64,000 nt of DNA from Paraspadella gotoi (GCA_051294375.1 CM119267.1:16669637-16733636), one strand, 5' to 3'. Shown: positions 34,240 through 46,127, counted from the stretch's first letter. Notes: a model not told the origin generated them from the sequence alone. Translations and numbers: made by a program.

Positions 34240-35164
34240 CAGATGGAGTTTTATGATTCCATTTGCATGGACATTGTCTCGTCAGCTTTCTCTCGCTCCG
34301 GTTTTTATCTTTCACAAAATATGCGTCGATCAGAAACGATTCTTTATTTTTTCTATTTGGTCGCGCGATGGAGATGGCGTTTGGCCGGAGAGTCGAGAGT
34401 ATGAGGGGTGGGGGCGAAGGAGGGGAGTGGGGAGGAAAAATGATGGAGGATTGCGGAGGAATGTAGGCGGGAACGGGGAACGTGGAAACGGAGGTGAGAA
34501 CGGGAGAAAAATGGCGGAGAGGCAAGAGTTTTGAGCAGGTTGTGGAGATGGCAAACCGAAAAAAAGAATTTGCTGATGGAGGAGAAAGTCCGCAGTTCGC
34601 CGTCCGCCATCGCCTCGTATATCGTGACATGGATGGACGGAAACGGCGGAGATCGCACGTGGAACGCGGGACAATCGGGACAGAGTCTTGTTGCGTTGTC
34701 GGTTGTGCTTTCTCGGATTGCTCTTTTGTTTGTCCTCGTCTTCTTCCTCGTCCGTTGGTTGCGCTTTGAAAATATTCTGAGAGACCAAAAGTCGGTTTTC
34801 GTTTATTTTTTTGTCGTGTCGTCATTCGTCGGGTCGCCGACATTCAATTGTTTGCCGCAGTAGTTGTTGAGTATACAACAAGTTCTTGAATTTACGTAGT
34901 TCAGTTATTGGGCCATGGGTTCATGAGGTCGAGGAGGGGTATTAGACGAGAGAGAGAGAGAGTCACGTCTTTTCAACGTCAATGTTGTGATTTGTCGTTC
35001 GTCGTCGTCCTATTACTTCCTCGTCTTTAACTAACGACTTTAATATGCCTCGATTTTTTAATAGATTATTTCCGAGAGAAATTTTCTTGAAAGAGAACCT
35101 TCACAATAACTAGAAAAAAAATTCTTGGAATGTGATTAAGTAAAAACGATTCTAAAGTTGTCTG
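34240..35164 (+). repeat. Direct duplication D4, copy 1
   Basis: Matches 38207-39098 throughout, from 'ttatgattccatttgcatgg' to 'aaacgattctaaag'. A frame in this copy (34531-34863) has a hydrophobic membrane-like stretch near ALLFVLVFFLVRW. Indels break that frame in copy 2, so it is not called as a gene. Confidence 0.8.
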
Positions 35165-35218
35165 TTCTCTCTCTCTCTCTCTCACTCTCTCTCTCACTCT
35201 CTCTCCTCTCTTCTCTCA

Positions 35219-35255
<37 letters not shown>

Positions 35256-35555
35256 AACGAGCGGTCGATGACAAAAGCGGGTGCATAGCGCTAACAGGTG
35301 CGGAGGCGGGGAAAAAGGGTTGCGCTCGTGGTGGCGGCGATGGCGCGCATTCATAAAAACCCATTGAAATAAATCGTCGATGAACAACAAAATCGTCAAC
35401 AGTTGAAAAGCAATCCAGAGATGAAAAAAATCCAAAGAGATTGAAAAAGCGGGGGATTTGTTGAAAGAGAAGAGATGAGAGAGAGAGAGAGAGGAAGAGA
35501 GAGAGCGGAGAGAGAAAGAGAGAGAGAGAGAGGAGAGAGAGAAGAGAGAGAGGAC
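35165..35555 (+). repeat. CT then GA tracts
   Basis: CT repeats at 35165-35260 and GA repeats at 35478-35555. They face each other as an inverted pair about 220 bases apart. Confidence 0.9.
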
Positions 35556-36679
35556 GTTCTTAATTGGGAAATGAGTAAACGCGATACATAATTTTCAACA
35601 CGAATGAATAAAAAGTATAAAAAAAAACAAAAAAACTGAACTGGCTTTCCCACTGAGGTAAATGAAGTTTTAAGAGGTTAGAACAAAAAAAATGATTGCT
35701 AAGAGAAATTAATGGGAAAAAGAATGAAAGAAAAGTGAAAAAAAAAATGAAAAAGAGAAATAAAATAGGATAAAAAAAAAGAAATTTGAAATCCAGAAAT
35801 TTTCTTTTAAAAATCTCCATTTTCTGTGAAAGAAAAGCTTCTCTTCTTTGTTTGGAGATTTATTTTTCTGCGGGGAACGCACTCGAAGCGCCTTCGCCTC
35901 CTTTGCCTCCTTCGCCCTCCTCAAGCCACTCACTGCCTCCGCGGTTGGGCTTAGCAACCCGCGACTTTCCCGCTTTCGCCCCCCTCTTTGAGAGTTGAAA
36001 CCTCGCTTCCCTAACTTTCTCCGCATCCGTTACTGTATGTGTTTTTCTATTGTCTTATCAAGTATCACTTGATCCTATTGATATTCCCAATCTACGTTTC
36101 AAAGGAGAATCTGCCAATCTGCAACCTGCCAAGTCTGCATCTCCAAAGCGTCTTGGGACAACCTTCGTGTTGCCGATTCGTTTGCGATTTAAAGAGGTGG
36201 CTATAGGTAAAAAATATTCTTTTAATATGTACCTAAAAAACAAAGCATAACCTGCGAGTGGAGTTCTACATCCCAAAAAGCCTATTGGAGGATTAGTGCT
36301 TAAAAGGCAGAGTAACAGAGTCGGTCACAATCTCTAATTCTCAGTTCCTGAATTGTCCTCCTTCAACCTTGATCTTCTAAGTACTAGAGCCAAACTTCGT
36401 CATGGGTGGGTTTCGAAGTTTGATTTTGGGAACCTTTCCAAATGAAAACTTCATACATTTTCTGAGATAACTTTCAATGGGCAAACTTTTTCTAAAATGG
36501 CAAGAAGCATTAGTAATTAATTTTTTAATATTTATTTATCGATGGATAGAAGTCATTAAAAATTTTTTTTGAATTTTTTATTTTTAAAAGCAGATTCAAA
36601 TAGCTTATTAAAAAGTTATCTACACAAAGTATTAATTCTTTTTTTCAATATTTTTGATGATAAGTGGCGGTTAATTGAG
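35556..36679. other. Spacer, with a short non-repetitive frame
   Basis: Mostly AT-rich. The frame 36050-36250 (plus; MSYQVSLDPIDIPNLRFKGE... to a stop, 66 residues) is free of low complexity, but the minus strand is also open and no family was recognised. The stretch 36540-36660 resembles an arm of the fold-back element ('gcagattcaaatagcttatt') and may be a remnant. Confidence 0.4.

Positions 36680-36739
<60 letters not shown>
36680..36739 (+). repeat. Poly-A tract of about 60 bases
   Basis: Uninterrupted A run. It may be the tail of a retroposed sequence, but no retroelement body was recognised upstream. Confidence 0.9.
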
Positions 36740-36743
<4 letters not shown>

Positions 36744-36933
36744 AAAATTCATCATCATCATCATCTCCGATAATCTTAGCAGTTTTTACTAATTTTTAGT
36801 AATAAAACATCAAAATTTAAAAAAGTTTGTAATTATATTTTTTGCTTAACTTTGCAAAAAAATATTTTAACACAATAATTATACCAATAATGGATGAGTG
36901 TAATGCTGTTCCCATTGAAATCTGAATTTGGTC

Positions 36934-37107
36934 NNNNNNNNNNNNNNNNNNNNNNNNNNNNNNNNNNNNNNNNNNNNNNNNNNNNNNNNNNNNNNNNNNN
37001 NNNNNNNNNNNNNNNNNNNNNNNNNNNNNNNNNTTAACCATTACCGAAGTAGATTGAATTGTAGGAGAGAGAAGAGAGAGAGAGAGAAGAAGAGGAGAGA
37101 GAGAGAG

Positions 37108-37163
<56 letters not shown>

Positions 37164-37237
37164 AGAGTATAAATTTTTTTATATTTTTTATGTTCCAGCG
37201 AAAGAAAAGTTATCTGGTTAGTGAAGATAGAGAAAGA

Positions 37238-37273
<36 letters not shown>

Positions 37274-37278
37274 GAGAG

Positions 37279-37325
<47 letters not shown>

Positions 37326-37810
37326 AGAAAGTGGCCGAGTTGAGAGTGTAAGATTGATGTAGATCCGAGGAGCGTGACTGGAATCACAATGAGGATCGCC
37401 ATAAATGATATAACAAACGGTCACTATGACGATGGCGCACGAAAAGAGACGAGGGGGGGGAGATAGTGTGAGAGGGAAGAAAGAGAGTTACAGGATATGA
37501 AAAGGAGGGGCGAATTGAAATGAACGACAGAGAGACAGAACTGAAGACAGAGAGAGACGCCGTAAGGGTGAAACTTTGATCGAAAGGACAAAGAAAAAAA
37601 AAGAAGAAAAATCGAAACAAATTAATAAGAAAGAAAAGAAACAAAGTGAATTTGCTTCAGAGAACAAAAAATGAGAAGATCTTCATTTTTGAATCGATTT
37701 TTAAAAAAAAAAAGAGACCAAAAGGGAAACGAAGATAAAAATAAAATGGGGAGAAATAGGGATTGAAGAGAGTGGAGCTTAGAATGAGAGATTTCGCGTG
37801 GGGTTTGTGA

Positions 37811-37888
<78 letters not shown>

Positions 37889-37989
37889 GAATGGAACTCG
37901 CGTTCGATCACGACCCGTCACGTGATCGATGTTGATTCTCGAGTGAGATGACGAGGTAGGAGACTAGAGAGAGGGAGAGGAAAAGCGCT

Positions 37990-38073
<84 letters not shown>

Positions 38074-38206
38074 AGAGAGCGTGAACTGACGTAAAAGGAG
38101 ACTGCGATAAAGAGAGATATCGAGAGCAAAAAAAAAAAAAAAAAAAAGAGGGGCAAGAAAGAGACGAGAGAGAGCGAGAGACAGAACGCGGACAGAACAG
38201 AGACAG
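36934..38206 (+). repeat. 100-N gap and cluster of (GA)n tracts
   Basis: The gap is exactly 100 N (36934-37033). GA tracts follow at 37063-37160, 37233-37322, 37809-37892 and 37988-38080. The complement gives long Ser/Leu frames that are not genes. Confidence 0.9.
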
Positions 38207-39098
38207 AGGAGTTATGATTCCATTTGCATGGAATTGTTCTCGTCAGTTTCTTCTCGCGTCCGGTTTTTATCTTTCACAAAATATGCGTCGATCAGAAACG
38301 ATTCTTTATTTTTTCTTATTTCGGTCGCGCGATGGCGTTTGGCCGGAGAGTATGAGGGGGGGGGCGAAGGAGGGGAAGTGGGGGGAGGAATGAATGGAAG
38401 GATGCGGAGGGAATGTAGGGCGAACGGGGAACGTGGAAACGGAGGTTGGAACGGAGAAATATGGCGGAAGAGCAAGAGGTTTGAGCAGGTTGTGGAGATG
38501 GCAACGAAAAAGATTTGCTGATGGAGGAGAAGTCGCAGTCGCGTCGGCAGTCGCCTCGTTATCGCGAATGGATGGACGGAAAGGCGGAGATCCGCCACGT
38601 GGACGGCGGGACAAATCGGGACAGAGTTCCTTGTTGTCGTTGTCGTTGTGCTTCTCCGGATTGCTCTTTTGTTTGTCCTCGTCTTCTTCCTCGTCCGTTG
38701 GTTGCGCTTTGAAGAAATATTCTAGAGACCAAAAGTCGGGTCGTTATTTTTTTGTCGTTAGTCGTCATCGGGTTCGTCGCCGACATCATTGTTGCGCAGT
38801 ATTGTTGAGTACAACAAGTTTGAATTTAGTAGTTAGTTTATGGGGCATGGTTCAATGAGGGTCGAGGAGGGGATTAGACGAGAGGAGAGAGAGAGTCACG
38901 TCTTTTCAACGTCAATGTTGTTGTTGTCGTCGTCGTCGTCCTCATACTTCCTCGTCTTTAACTAACACTTTACATATGCCTCGATTTTTAACAGATTTAT
39001 TTTCCGAGAAGAAATTTTCTTGAAAGAGAAACTTCAATAACTAGAAAAAAAATTTCTTGGAAGTGTGATTAAGTAAAAAACGATTCTAAAGATGTCTG
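38207..39098 (+). repeat. Direct duplication D4, copy 2
   Basis: Second copy of 34240-35164, with many single-base deletions and insertions relative to it. The shared core includes 'ttttgtttgtcctcgtcttc' and 'tcacgtcttttcaacgtcaa'. Confidence 0.8.
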
Positions 39099-39251
39099 TC
39101 TCTCTCATCGTCATCTCGATCTTCTCATTCCCGTGATTCAGAAACTGAACTGCTAATATTTTTCCCGCCAAATAAAATAATTTTCCAATTTCAATTCACA
39201 ACAAAAAGCAGTGTGCTTCTCCCATCCCTTTTTAATTTCTACTTTTTTTTC

Positions 39252-39430
39252 ACCCCTCCCTCTCTCTCTCTCTCCCAATCACAGTTTTAAATCCCCACCC
39301 CCTCTCTCACCGCCGCCCCTTTACTTATTTCGCAACGTCCAATCCCCCAATTCAGCCAATCAGCGATCACTAAATTACCGTGGACGTAATCTTTGATTGG
39401 TCGAAGCTGAAAATCCTCGTCCCCGACGAA
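39252..39430 (+). promoter_or_regulatory. Promoter-like region with CCAAT boxes
   Basis: A CT tract (39258-39275) is followed by three CCAAT-type boxes within 70 bases: 'gtccaatccc', 'agccaatcag' and 'gattggtc' in reverse orientation. GC content then rises toward 39700. CCAAT clusters bind NF-Y in animal promoters (established knowledge); use here is inference. Confidence 0.4.
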
Positions 39431-39681
39431 GCCAAGGTTGAGATTCTCAAAATTCCCGCCTTTCAAACCACGAGAGCGTCTTTGCTTTTTCTTGAACATC
39501 TTTTTTCATTTTTTATCGTCTCATTTTTTATCATCCTTTTCCCGCTTTGGCCGTGGGGCGTGGTCGCCATTTTATCATTCACTGCCCGTTTATCATTTCG
39601 GTCAACGGAGGACGAAGCGGGCGGGCGGGGGCAGCGACGGACGGAGCTCGACTGGTTGGCAAGCGCTGCTAGGGCAGGGCC

Positions 39682-39716
39682 ATGTCAATCTGCCTCAAGA
39701 ACAGGGGCGGCCTCGG
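39682..39716 (+). CDS. Possible first coding exon
   Basis: The ATG at 39682 reads MSICLKNRGGL plus two bases before a consensus donor, CTCGG|GTAAGTCC. The region is GC-rich and lies about 300 bases downstream of the CCAAT cluster. Other frames also reach the donor open (for example one with TGWQALLGQGHVNLPQEQGR), so the exon could equally be 5' untranslated. No downstream exon was identified. Confidence 0.28.
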
Positions 39717-40499
39717 GTAAGTCCGATTAAAGAAATTATTAATGAAACGATTGCGTTTCCTCTTTTTTTATAAAAAAATGTTTTCTTTAATTCATTTCCA
39801 GTTTTTATTAATCCAATTTCGCGGAATAGTTTACGAAACGCGGGCTCGTACACCGAAAAAATAAAAAGAGAGAAATTGTGCGAGACGAAATTAAAATAAT
39901 TGTTTCTTCTTTTTTTTTTAATTTAGAAAATAAAAATAAAGACGGCGGAGAAATTACGCGAGAAGAGACGAGCAGGAATTAAGCCCAAGCGGCGGTGAAA
40001 GAAGATAACGCACGCGTGGAAATGTAATCCGAAAACGCCGACATTTGCGGATCTCATCCGGTGCCGTCCAGTGCCATCTTTTCGCCATCCAGTGCGGTAC
40101 TGCGGCGTTTGATGCCATCCTTAGTATATATGAAGTTCATCGCTGGAAACGTGATTTGACGTGAAGATATTAATTCTTTTTTAACAGAAGATATTTTAAA
40201 TATGGTAGCTGAAAATATTAGAGAAGAATGGAGATTGTTCGATTTTTATTTGAGAAGAATAACTTTTGATTACGCGAGAATTTTGTTAGCGAGTTTGTGA
40301 CCTGAAAATATCGAGAAATTTGTGATTCGTGAAAATGAAAATTCGATTCACAAGGCTTACTAAAAATAAAAAGCGGAGAAAGAGAAAATCAAAGGAGGAA
40401 AATCGATAACAAAAAAATATTTATTAAACGGGATTTACTGGGAAAAAAAAGTTTTTTTCCGAATATTTCGACATATATTTTCTATGTCATCATCAGTGG

Positions 40500-40502
<3 letters not shown>
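39717..40502. other. Possible first intron or spacer
   Basis: AT-rich, with no exon recognised. Short 'gtgccgtccagtgccatc' repeats occur at 40060-40110. Confidence 0.4.

Positions 40503-40577
<75 letters not shown>
40503..40577 (+). repeat. (GA)n tract
   Basis: About 37 uninterrupted GA units. Confidence 0.95.
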
Positions 40578-40582
<5 letters not shown>

Positions 40583-40985
40583 TACAATAGTATTAATACA
40601 TGTTTTTTATCAGGTACACATTTAAAAGACATTCTATGCACAAAAAATAAAAGTAAAATTGACATTAAACAAAAAAAGGAGTCTATAAATATGTTTGCCC
40701 ATGCTCACAAAAATCCGTTCATTTCTTTTTTCTTTTGTCTTATCTTTTTTACCTTTTCTTATTTTTAAATTTTTTTCTTTTTTCTTTGGTCTTATCTTTT
40801 TTCCCTTTTCTTTTCCTTTCCTTTCCTTTTTTTTCTTTTCCTTTTTTTTCTTTTTCCTTTTGTCTTTTCTTTTTTTGCGTCTTTTCTTTTCCATTATTTT
40901 CCCTTTTTCTGTCAATGTTCTTTTTTTTTCTTTTTTTTCTCTTCCTTTCTTTTTCTCTACTTCTCTTTTTCTGGATCGACTAAAG

Positions 40986-41120
40986 AATTCCGAAGTCATC
41001 GACGAAAATGTTGCAAAGATTATGACGTTTGTACCGTCGAGTCGAAGCGGCCATAACGAAGATGGCGACGACAACAACAACAACAACGACAGCGAGAAAT
41101 TCGAGGAAGAAGAGGATTAA
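40986..41120 (+). CDS. Possible acidic exon with stop
   Basis: A pyrimidine-rich stretch ends in GACTAAAG, after which an open frame of 44 codons runs to TAA at 41118. The peptide begins NSEVIDENVAKIMTFVPSSR and ends with an Asn run and an acidic tail (DSEKFEEEED). The composition is convincingly protein-like and not purely repeat. The same frame stays open after the stop across the GAC array, ending EYMAVMEMPWK, so the stop may be a real terminus, an error or decay. The family is unknown; a nuclear acidic protein is a guess. Confidence 0.35.
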   Translation, partial: NSEVIDENVAKIMTFVPSSRSGHNEDGDDNNNNNDSEKFEEEED

Positions 41121-41135
41121 GACGATGACGCAGAA

Positions 41136-41137
<2 letters not shown>

Positions 41138-41184
<47 letters not shown>
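41138..41184 (+). repeat. (GAC)n array
   Basis: About 15 GAC units. In the frame of the preceding exon candidate they read as an aspartate run. Confidence 0.95.
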
Positions 41185-41185
<1 letters not shown>

Positions 41186-41666
41186 ATATATGGCTGTTAT
41201 GGAGATGCCTTGGAAATGACGAAGAGGAGTAAGAAGCACCAGAAAATAAAGAAGACGATGACGATGACGATGACGATGACGACAACTACGATGACGATAA
41301 GTTCAAAAGTTCAAGATAAGAACGACGAAATCGATTAAAAAAGATGACAGAAAATATAAGAATTAACAAGATGAAGATAAGATAATAAAATCAATGATGA
41401 CGCAATAACATTAAATACAAGTCTCAAACTAACATCGTCGACATATTGTAAATGACACGCAATTATAGAAGCAAGCAGAAACAAGATCGACGAATGACAG
41501 AGAGGAAAACAATGACGACTAAAATAAAAACGACAACGACGACGACCACAATATTTATAACGTCGAAGACGACGACGATGACGACGACGAAATCCGAGGA
41601 CGGCGCTCATCGCCATCTCGCGGTCAGAAGGTGAAAACTCGGGTCAGAAAAAAAGGCGTCAATTAG

Positions 41667-41803
41667 GGAGACGCCGTCGAAGATGCCGAAGACGACGACG
41701 ATGACGACGATGACGCCGGCGGCGACGGTCAAAAGACGCCGAGATCGAGAAATCTCGGAGCGTCGGCGTCGCGTCAAAACAGATCTAAACAAGAAGAGTG
41801 CAG
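41667..41803 (+). CDS. Possible acidic/basic exon with strong donor
   Basis: The frame reads GDAVEDAEDDDDDDDDAGGD, then a basic part (GQKTPRSRNLGASASRQNRS, KQEEC), and reaches a consensus donor GTGCAG|GTGAGA at 41803. It is in the same frame as 40986-41120 (offset 681, divisible by 3). Upstream, after an in-frame TAG at 41664-41666, the same frame also encodes an acidic and then Arg/Ser-rich peptide (VEDDDDDDDEIRGRRSSPSR). The TAG doubles as a weak acceptor. It may be an exon of an acidic nuclear protein; no family was recognised. Confidence 0.35.
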
Positions 41804-41805
41804 GT

Positions 41806-41825
41806 GAGAGAGAGAGAGAAAGAGG

Positions 41826-41859
<34 letters not shown>

Positions 41860-41870
41860 AGAGAGCAAGT

Positions 41871-41911
<41 letters not shown>
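41806..41911 (+). repeat. (GA)n tract directly after a donor site, then a 25-N gap
   Basis: GA repeats start within the GTGAGA donor of the exon candidate and run to a gap of exactly 25 N (41912-41936). Confidence 0.95.
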
Positions 41912-41936
41912 NNNNNNNNNNNNNNNNNNNNNNNNN

Positions 41937-44596
41937 ATTCTCCACATTTATTCTGGTTGCTGATGACAAAGACTTCCTCGTTTGAAGTCATCTGGAAACA
42001 TGATATGGACACTGTTCGGCCCAGACTACGTTTTAAAATTGATTGCTCTGAAGTATTTACACACCCAAGGGAGAATAGACTGGTTTAAAAGGATATAAGA
42101 TTAAAACTTGCCTTTCTACCGTTATTGCAAGGGAAACATTATGTTTCGCATGGTTGGAGAGTGACGATAATGAAAATTTTGTCGGGGGGTAAGGAGTGGG
42201 CATGAATTAATTGGAAATATAAATTTTCATTTTACTTGAACAATAAGCAACATTTCTTTGCGTTTTTTAGTTTTCTAACTGTTATTACTCTTATAAGAAT
42301 CCCACAGTTCCAGAATCCACACTCGCTCAATCACACGTCGCCGGCGAGATAGGCGCTACAAGCTCACAGAAGTTGGCCACAGGTTTTTGGTAAAAAGTAT
42401 AAGACCCTGCCGCGCACAGGTTAAAGAACAATGTACATGTTACGGAGTATGTTTGACATAGAACTGTCACCTTGTTTTGAAACTTCACGAATTAAAATTC
42501 GTTCTCCATTAATACAAAAGGAAACTCTGGGATACAGGATTCCAGCGTATGGTATCACTATTTTTCAATTTTATTAAAGTATATGGAGAATATTTTGGAT
42601 GTTAATAAAACAACACACTTCGTAGATTAAATAAATTTATGGATTACTTTTAAATGACAATGTTGTAAGATGATAGAAAATAGTTATGATAACTCTACAC
42701 GAAAGTCTTTGATGTCTGTTTCCTTGCTTATTATGACACTCGGAGCACATCCCTCACCGTTGCTTTCATGTATACTCTTCACGCCTTGCACGCGTTCGTT
42801 GTTTGTTCATGCTAGTTTGTTACAGCGCCAAAGAAAAAGTGTTTTTATCAATTAAATCGAATAATAAGGAAATGCAGTTACCTCTTTTCCAAAATTAATT
42901 TTGTTGTCTATCATAATGTAATAACAATGTTAAGCATAATAAATTAAGCAATGTCAGGTATAGTGATAAAAGTAACTGGTTATTGATGATGAATAATTAA
43001 ATAATGAATATTTTTTTGGAACTGCCATAATTTTTTTGAAAAGAGGGACAGAGATGAGTGTGACATTCTTAAAAAATTTTGAACAAAATACTTGAATTGT
43101 CGCTTGTACCAAATCTTGCCAATGATTATGAACTTGCAAAATATTCAGCTCGATAGTGAGGAGACTGAACACTCTTCAATACAGGCGGGCGCTGACCTCC
43201 TGGTGTGACCAAAGGTCAAAAGTCAAAAAGGTTCACGAGAAGTCACATTTAGACGATGATCAAACGTTCTTTTATGCGTGACGGCCTAAGTAATAATCAT
43301 GGGAATGCAAAGTTAATTAATTAATTAATAAGTGTTACTTTGTTAGTTGTCTATTTCCATTCTCATGTAAGAAAGAATTGCATTTCCAATATCCGTGATG
43401 ATTCACTCATATTAAAGAACTCTAATCACCCTACCGTTGAAATTGGTGACTTCCGCATTAGAATGTGCGGGAGATTCGTCACATTATTGTTTCTTAGCAA
43501 CGACAGTAAAAAGCTAATCAAATATGTCATAATTATTATCAATCACATATTCTTCTTAAAAGTTTTATTTATAGTATTTTTCGATCATTCAATATCACAC
43601 TAACTTTATATTTTTATATTTTATTGATATTGTAATTTGATCAATCAATCTCAATCACTTAATAATTTTTTAAGCTTCAGGAAGCACCATAGATGCCGGT
43701 GGTGCATTGGCGATTCACAACAAGATGAGGATGCGAAACCATGTTCGAGATCCCATAGTTGGTGTAATTGCACACTTGATAAAAGAGAATATTTTATAAG
43801 ACTTTTTGCATCAATATGAGTTTGGATAGATTAGTAGCAACAGTTTTTGAAATTAAATTCGAGTTATTAGCCAGCTATTAAGTTGAGTCTAATCATAAAT
43901 ATCAGAATCCCTTTCTAAGCTAAACAAATGGCGTTACGTACGTCCGTCAGAGTAGGCTGAGGTTGCAAGGAAATATGTAACATTCAGTTTTAGTTTTTGT
44001 TTCACATTTGAGTTGCCAAATATTGGTTTGATTGATCATTTATTGAAATTTGCTATTTACTTTGCTTTGCCGGCTTATTCTGCAGAACTGTTTTTATGAC
44101 GCGTCTCTTTTTTTTAGTGTTTATAACTATTTATGCACATTTATCCAACTTGTTATTTAATCCTAATTATTTAGGCATTTATCTTTTTCTCCTGAGCCAC
44201 GTGTATTGTTTAGTATTTTGATTTTTGCTCCGTCCTCCATTTCTTCGTTTTTTGAATAAATAATAGTAACTTTAATTAATTATATTTATACGACTGTTCA
44301 GAATACTCTGGTGCAAACCACAAGAAATCTCGGCCCAGTGTTTTGAAAATGGACCACTTTTCTTTCTTTGATAAAAGTAAACAATTGTACTTCGTCCATT
44401 CTTTTCGCGAAATCTCTGGTAGTTTTAGCCGTCGGCTCCGGAAGGGAAACGTTCTTCTCTTTAAATTAATACTTTTGTCATTTCGCTTTACCTCTATCTA
44501 TATATACAAAGATTATTACAAACCCCCTGTGGTTTTTACTAGGCCAAGTAAATTCAGTCAGAAAACTATCTCGTAGCTTAGAGTATCAGTGACAGT
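41937..44596. other. Quiet AT-rich spacer
   Basis: About 2.6 kb nearly free of simple repeats, unlike the rest of the window. Short frames (up to 87 residues) show no coding bias or splice signals. A nuclear-receptor half-site cluster lies at 43204-43235. Confidence 0.55.
43204..43235 (+). promoter_or_regulatory. DR1-like nuclear receptor site cluster
   Basis: AGGTCA-A-AAGTCA (43213-43225) is a direct repeat with one-base spacing. It is preceded by TGACC (reverse half-site, 43206-43210) and followed by GGTTCA (43230-43235). DR1 sites bind HNF4/RXR-type receptors in animals (established knowledge). Function here is inference; no nearby gene is known. Confidence 0.35.
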
Positions 44597-44899
44597 TTCA
44601 GTTTGCAAATGCATAAATCATTCAACACTATAAAACGTTCAGCAAATGCCTCTGTAAATGCATATGGTTGTCGCTTGCAACTCTGCAAATATGAATCCCT
44701 ATTTTTAGAATTAAAAATGTATCCCAAGATTTTTGCTGGAAAGGGCATGGCACAAGGAGCGCGGCTGGTGAAGGGGCAGGAATGAATTCCTCACAACTAC
44801 GTTTCCATCGGGCCTGGGAACTTTATCACTGCAATTAATCGCGATTCGCTAGTGATGAAGTTGAGACCCCTGTAATTTATTTACTACACTTTTCTACTC

Positions 44900-44955
44900 T
44901 GCTCTCTTCTCTCTTCTCTCTCTTCTCTCTCTCTCTCTCACTCCGCTGAAACTTG
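44900..44955 (+). promoter_or_regulatory. CT tract immediately upstream of a possible start exon
   Basis: A CT-rich run (44900-44941) ends 15 bases before the candidate ATG at 44956. GAGA-type (CT/GA) elements lie near start sites in many arthropod promoters (established knowledge). The role here is inference. Confidence 0.3.
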
Positions 44956-44994
44956 ATGGCCGTGGATCGGCGCGGTTTAACACACGATGGCGGC
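44956..44994 (+). CDS. Possible first coding exon (13 codons)
   Basis: From the ATG at 44956 the frame reads MAVDRRGLTHDGG and ends exactly at a consensus donor GGCGGC|GTAAGTTCG, phase 0. A second ATG in a better context lies at 44987. The duplicate at 46,190 keeps both ATGs and the donor (GTAAGT at 46221) but has indels that change the frame. The start-donor arrangement being retained in both copies is the only support. The downstream exon is unknown. Confidence 0.3.
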
Positions 44995-45608
44995 GTAAGT
45001 TCGTAGTCAGCAAAACGTGTAGTGTGAATAACGGATGTCGTGGTTGTGTGTGAGTGATGAATTTTCTTCCTTTCGTCGCTAAGTGATACGGTCCGCTGCC
45101 ATTCTTAATTCGAGGCCGACGCCAAATGCCTCGCCAAGAAAAATCACTAATTTTTGTTTAATGAAATTCATTTTCCCGATAGCGGAAATAGGCGAAAACT
45201 TAGTAATTCGCATAGCAGAAACGTGTTTTGGTTATTATTTTGCGAGAAATAAATAAATTCCAAAGATTATGCGTTTTTAGATTAATGCGAAACGAAAATC
45301 AAAATTTGGGCAGCAAAAAAAAAATCCCAGATAAATATTTCTTTCTTCTTTCTTTTTTTGTTTTGTACTACGCGTTGTTTATTGTTTATTCCTCGCGTTT
45401 TGTTTTTTTGGAAATCGAAAAACAAAAAAGAAAAGGAAAGAAAAATAATTTGGATTTCGGCTTCTCCGAGACGAAATTAGCAATTTCCAAAAATTTTGCG
45501 CGATCTTTTTTTTTCTTCTTCTTTCTTTCTCGCTATAAACGAAAAAAACAGAGCGGTGAAAAGTTCGATAGAAAACCAAACAATGCGAGAAAGGAAATAG
45601 TCGACATC

Positions 45609-45610
<2 letters not shown>

Positions 45611-45647
<37 letters not shown>
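45611..45647 (+). repeat. (GA)n tract at end of D5 copy 1
   Basis: Pure GA repeats. The duplicate copy also ends in a GA tract (46823-46915), so both copies stop at the repeat. Confidence 0.95.
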
Positions 45648-45649
<2 letters not shown>

Positions 45650-45883
45650 CATGTTATCCTGGAAAAGTCAATTCATATCACTATGACAGAAATGAGAATA
45701 TATTTAAGTAAATTGCAATTTTTTGATGAAAAGGATTAGAACGATGACTCACACTTATAAATAAACACTTGAATTATAATCAGTTTTTTGAAACAACATT
45801 TCCCGATGTGACTCTTGCCAGTAAGAGAGGCGTAGTAGTGGATAGAAAAGCTGGCATAAAAAAAAATCTTAAGCCAATGCTTC

Positions 45884-46127
45884 GTTTCAGTTTGCAAATG
45901 CATAAATAGTTCAAACAAAAAAGTGAAGCAAATGCTTGTAAATGCAGATGGTGTCGTTGAACTCTGCAAATATGAATCCTATTTTTAGAATTAAAAATGT
46001 ATCCCACAGATTCTGAAGCATGAAATGGAGGAGAATCACGGTTCCATGGGCCTGGAACCTTTATCTCTGCAATTAATCGCGATTCGCTAGTGATGAAGTT
46101 GAAAAGACCCCTGTAATTTTTTACTCA

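Larger units (their letters stand above)
44597..45655 (+). repeat. Direct duplication D5, copy 1
   Basis: Matches 45884-46835, including 'gtttgcaaatgcataaat', 'cgcgattcgctagtgatgaa' and the GC-rich start-site block. Differences are mostly indels. Confidence 0.8.

Noticed and set aside
34220-34863. Frames of 110 and 207 residues, one with a membrane-like stretch (ALLFVLVFFLVRW)
   Set aside because: The second copy of the segment (38207-39098) breaks both frames by indels, and neither shows splice signals or a known family.
36050-36276. 66- and 72-residue frames on opposite strands at one site
   Set aside because: Both strands are open with similar composition and no motif, so neither can be preferred. 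Recorded in the spacer entry only.
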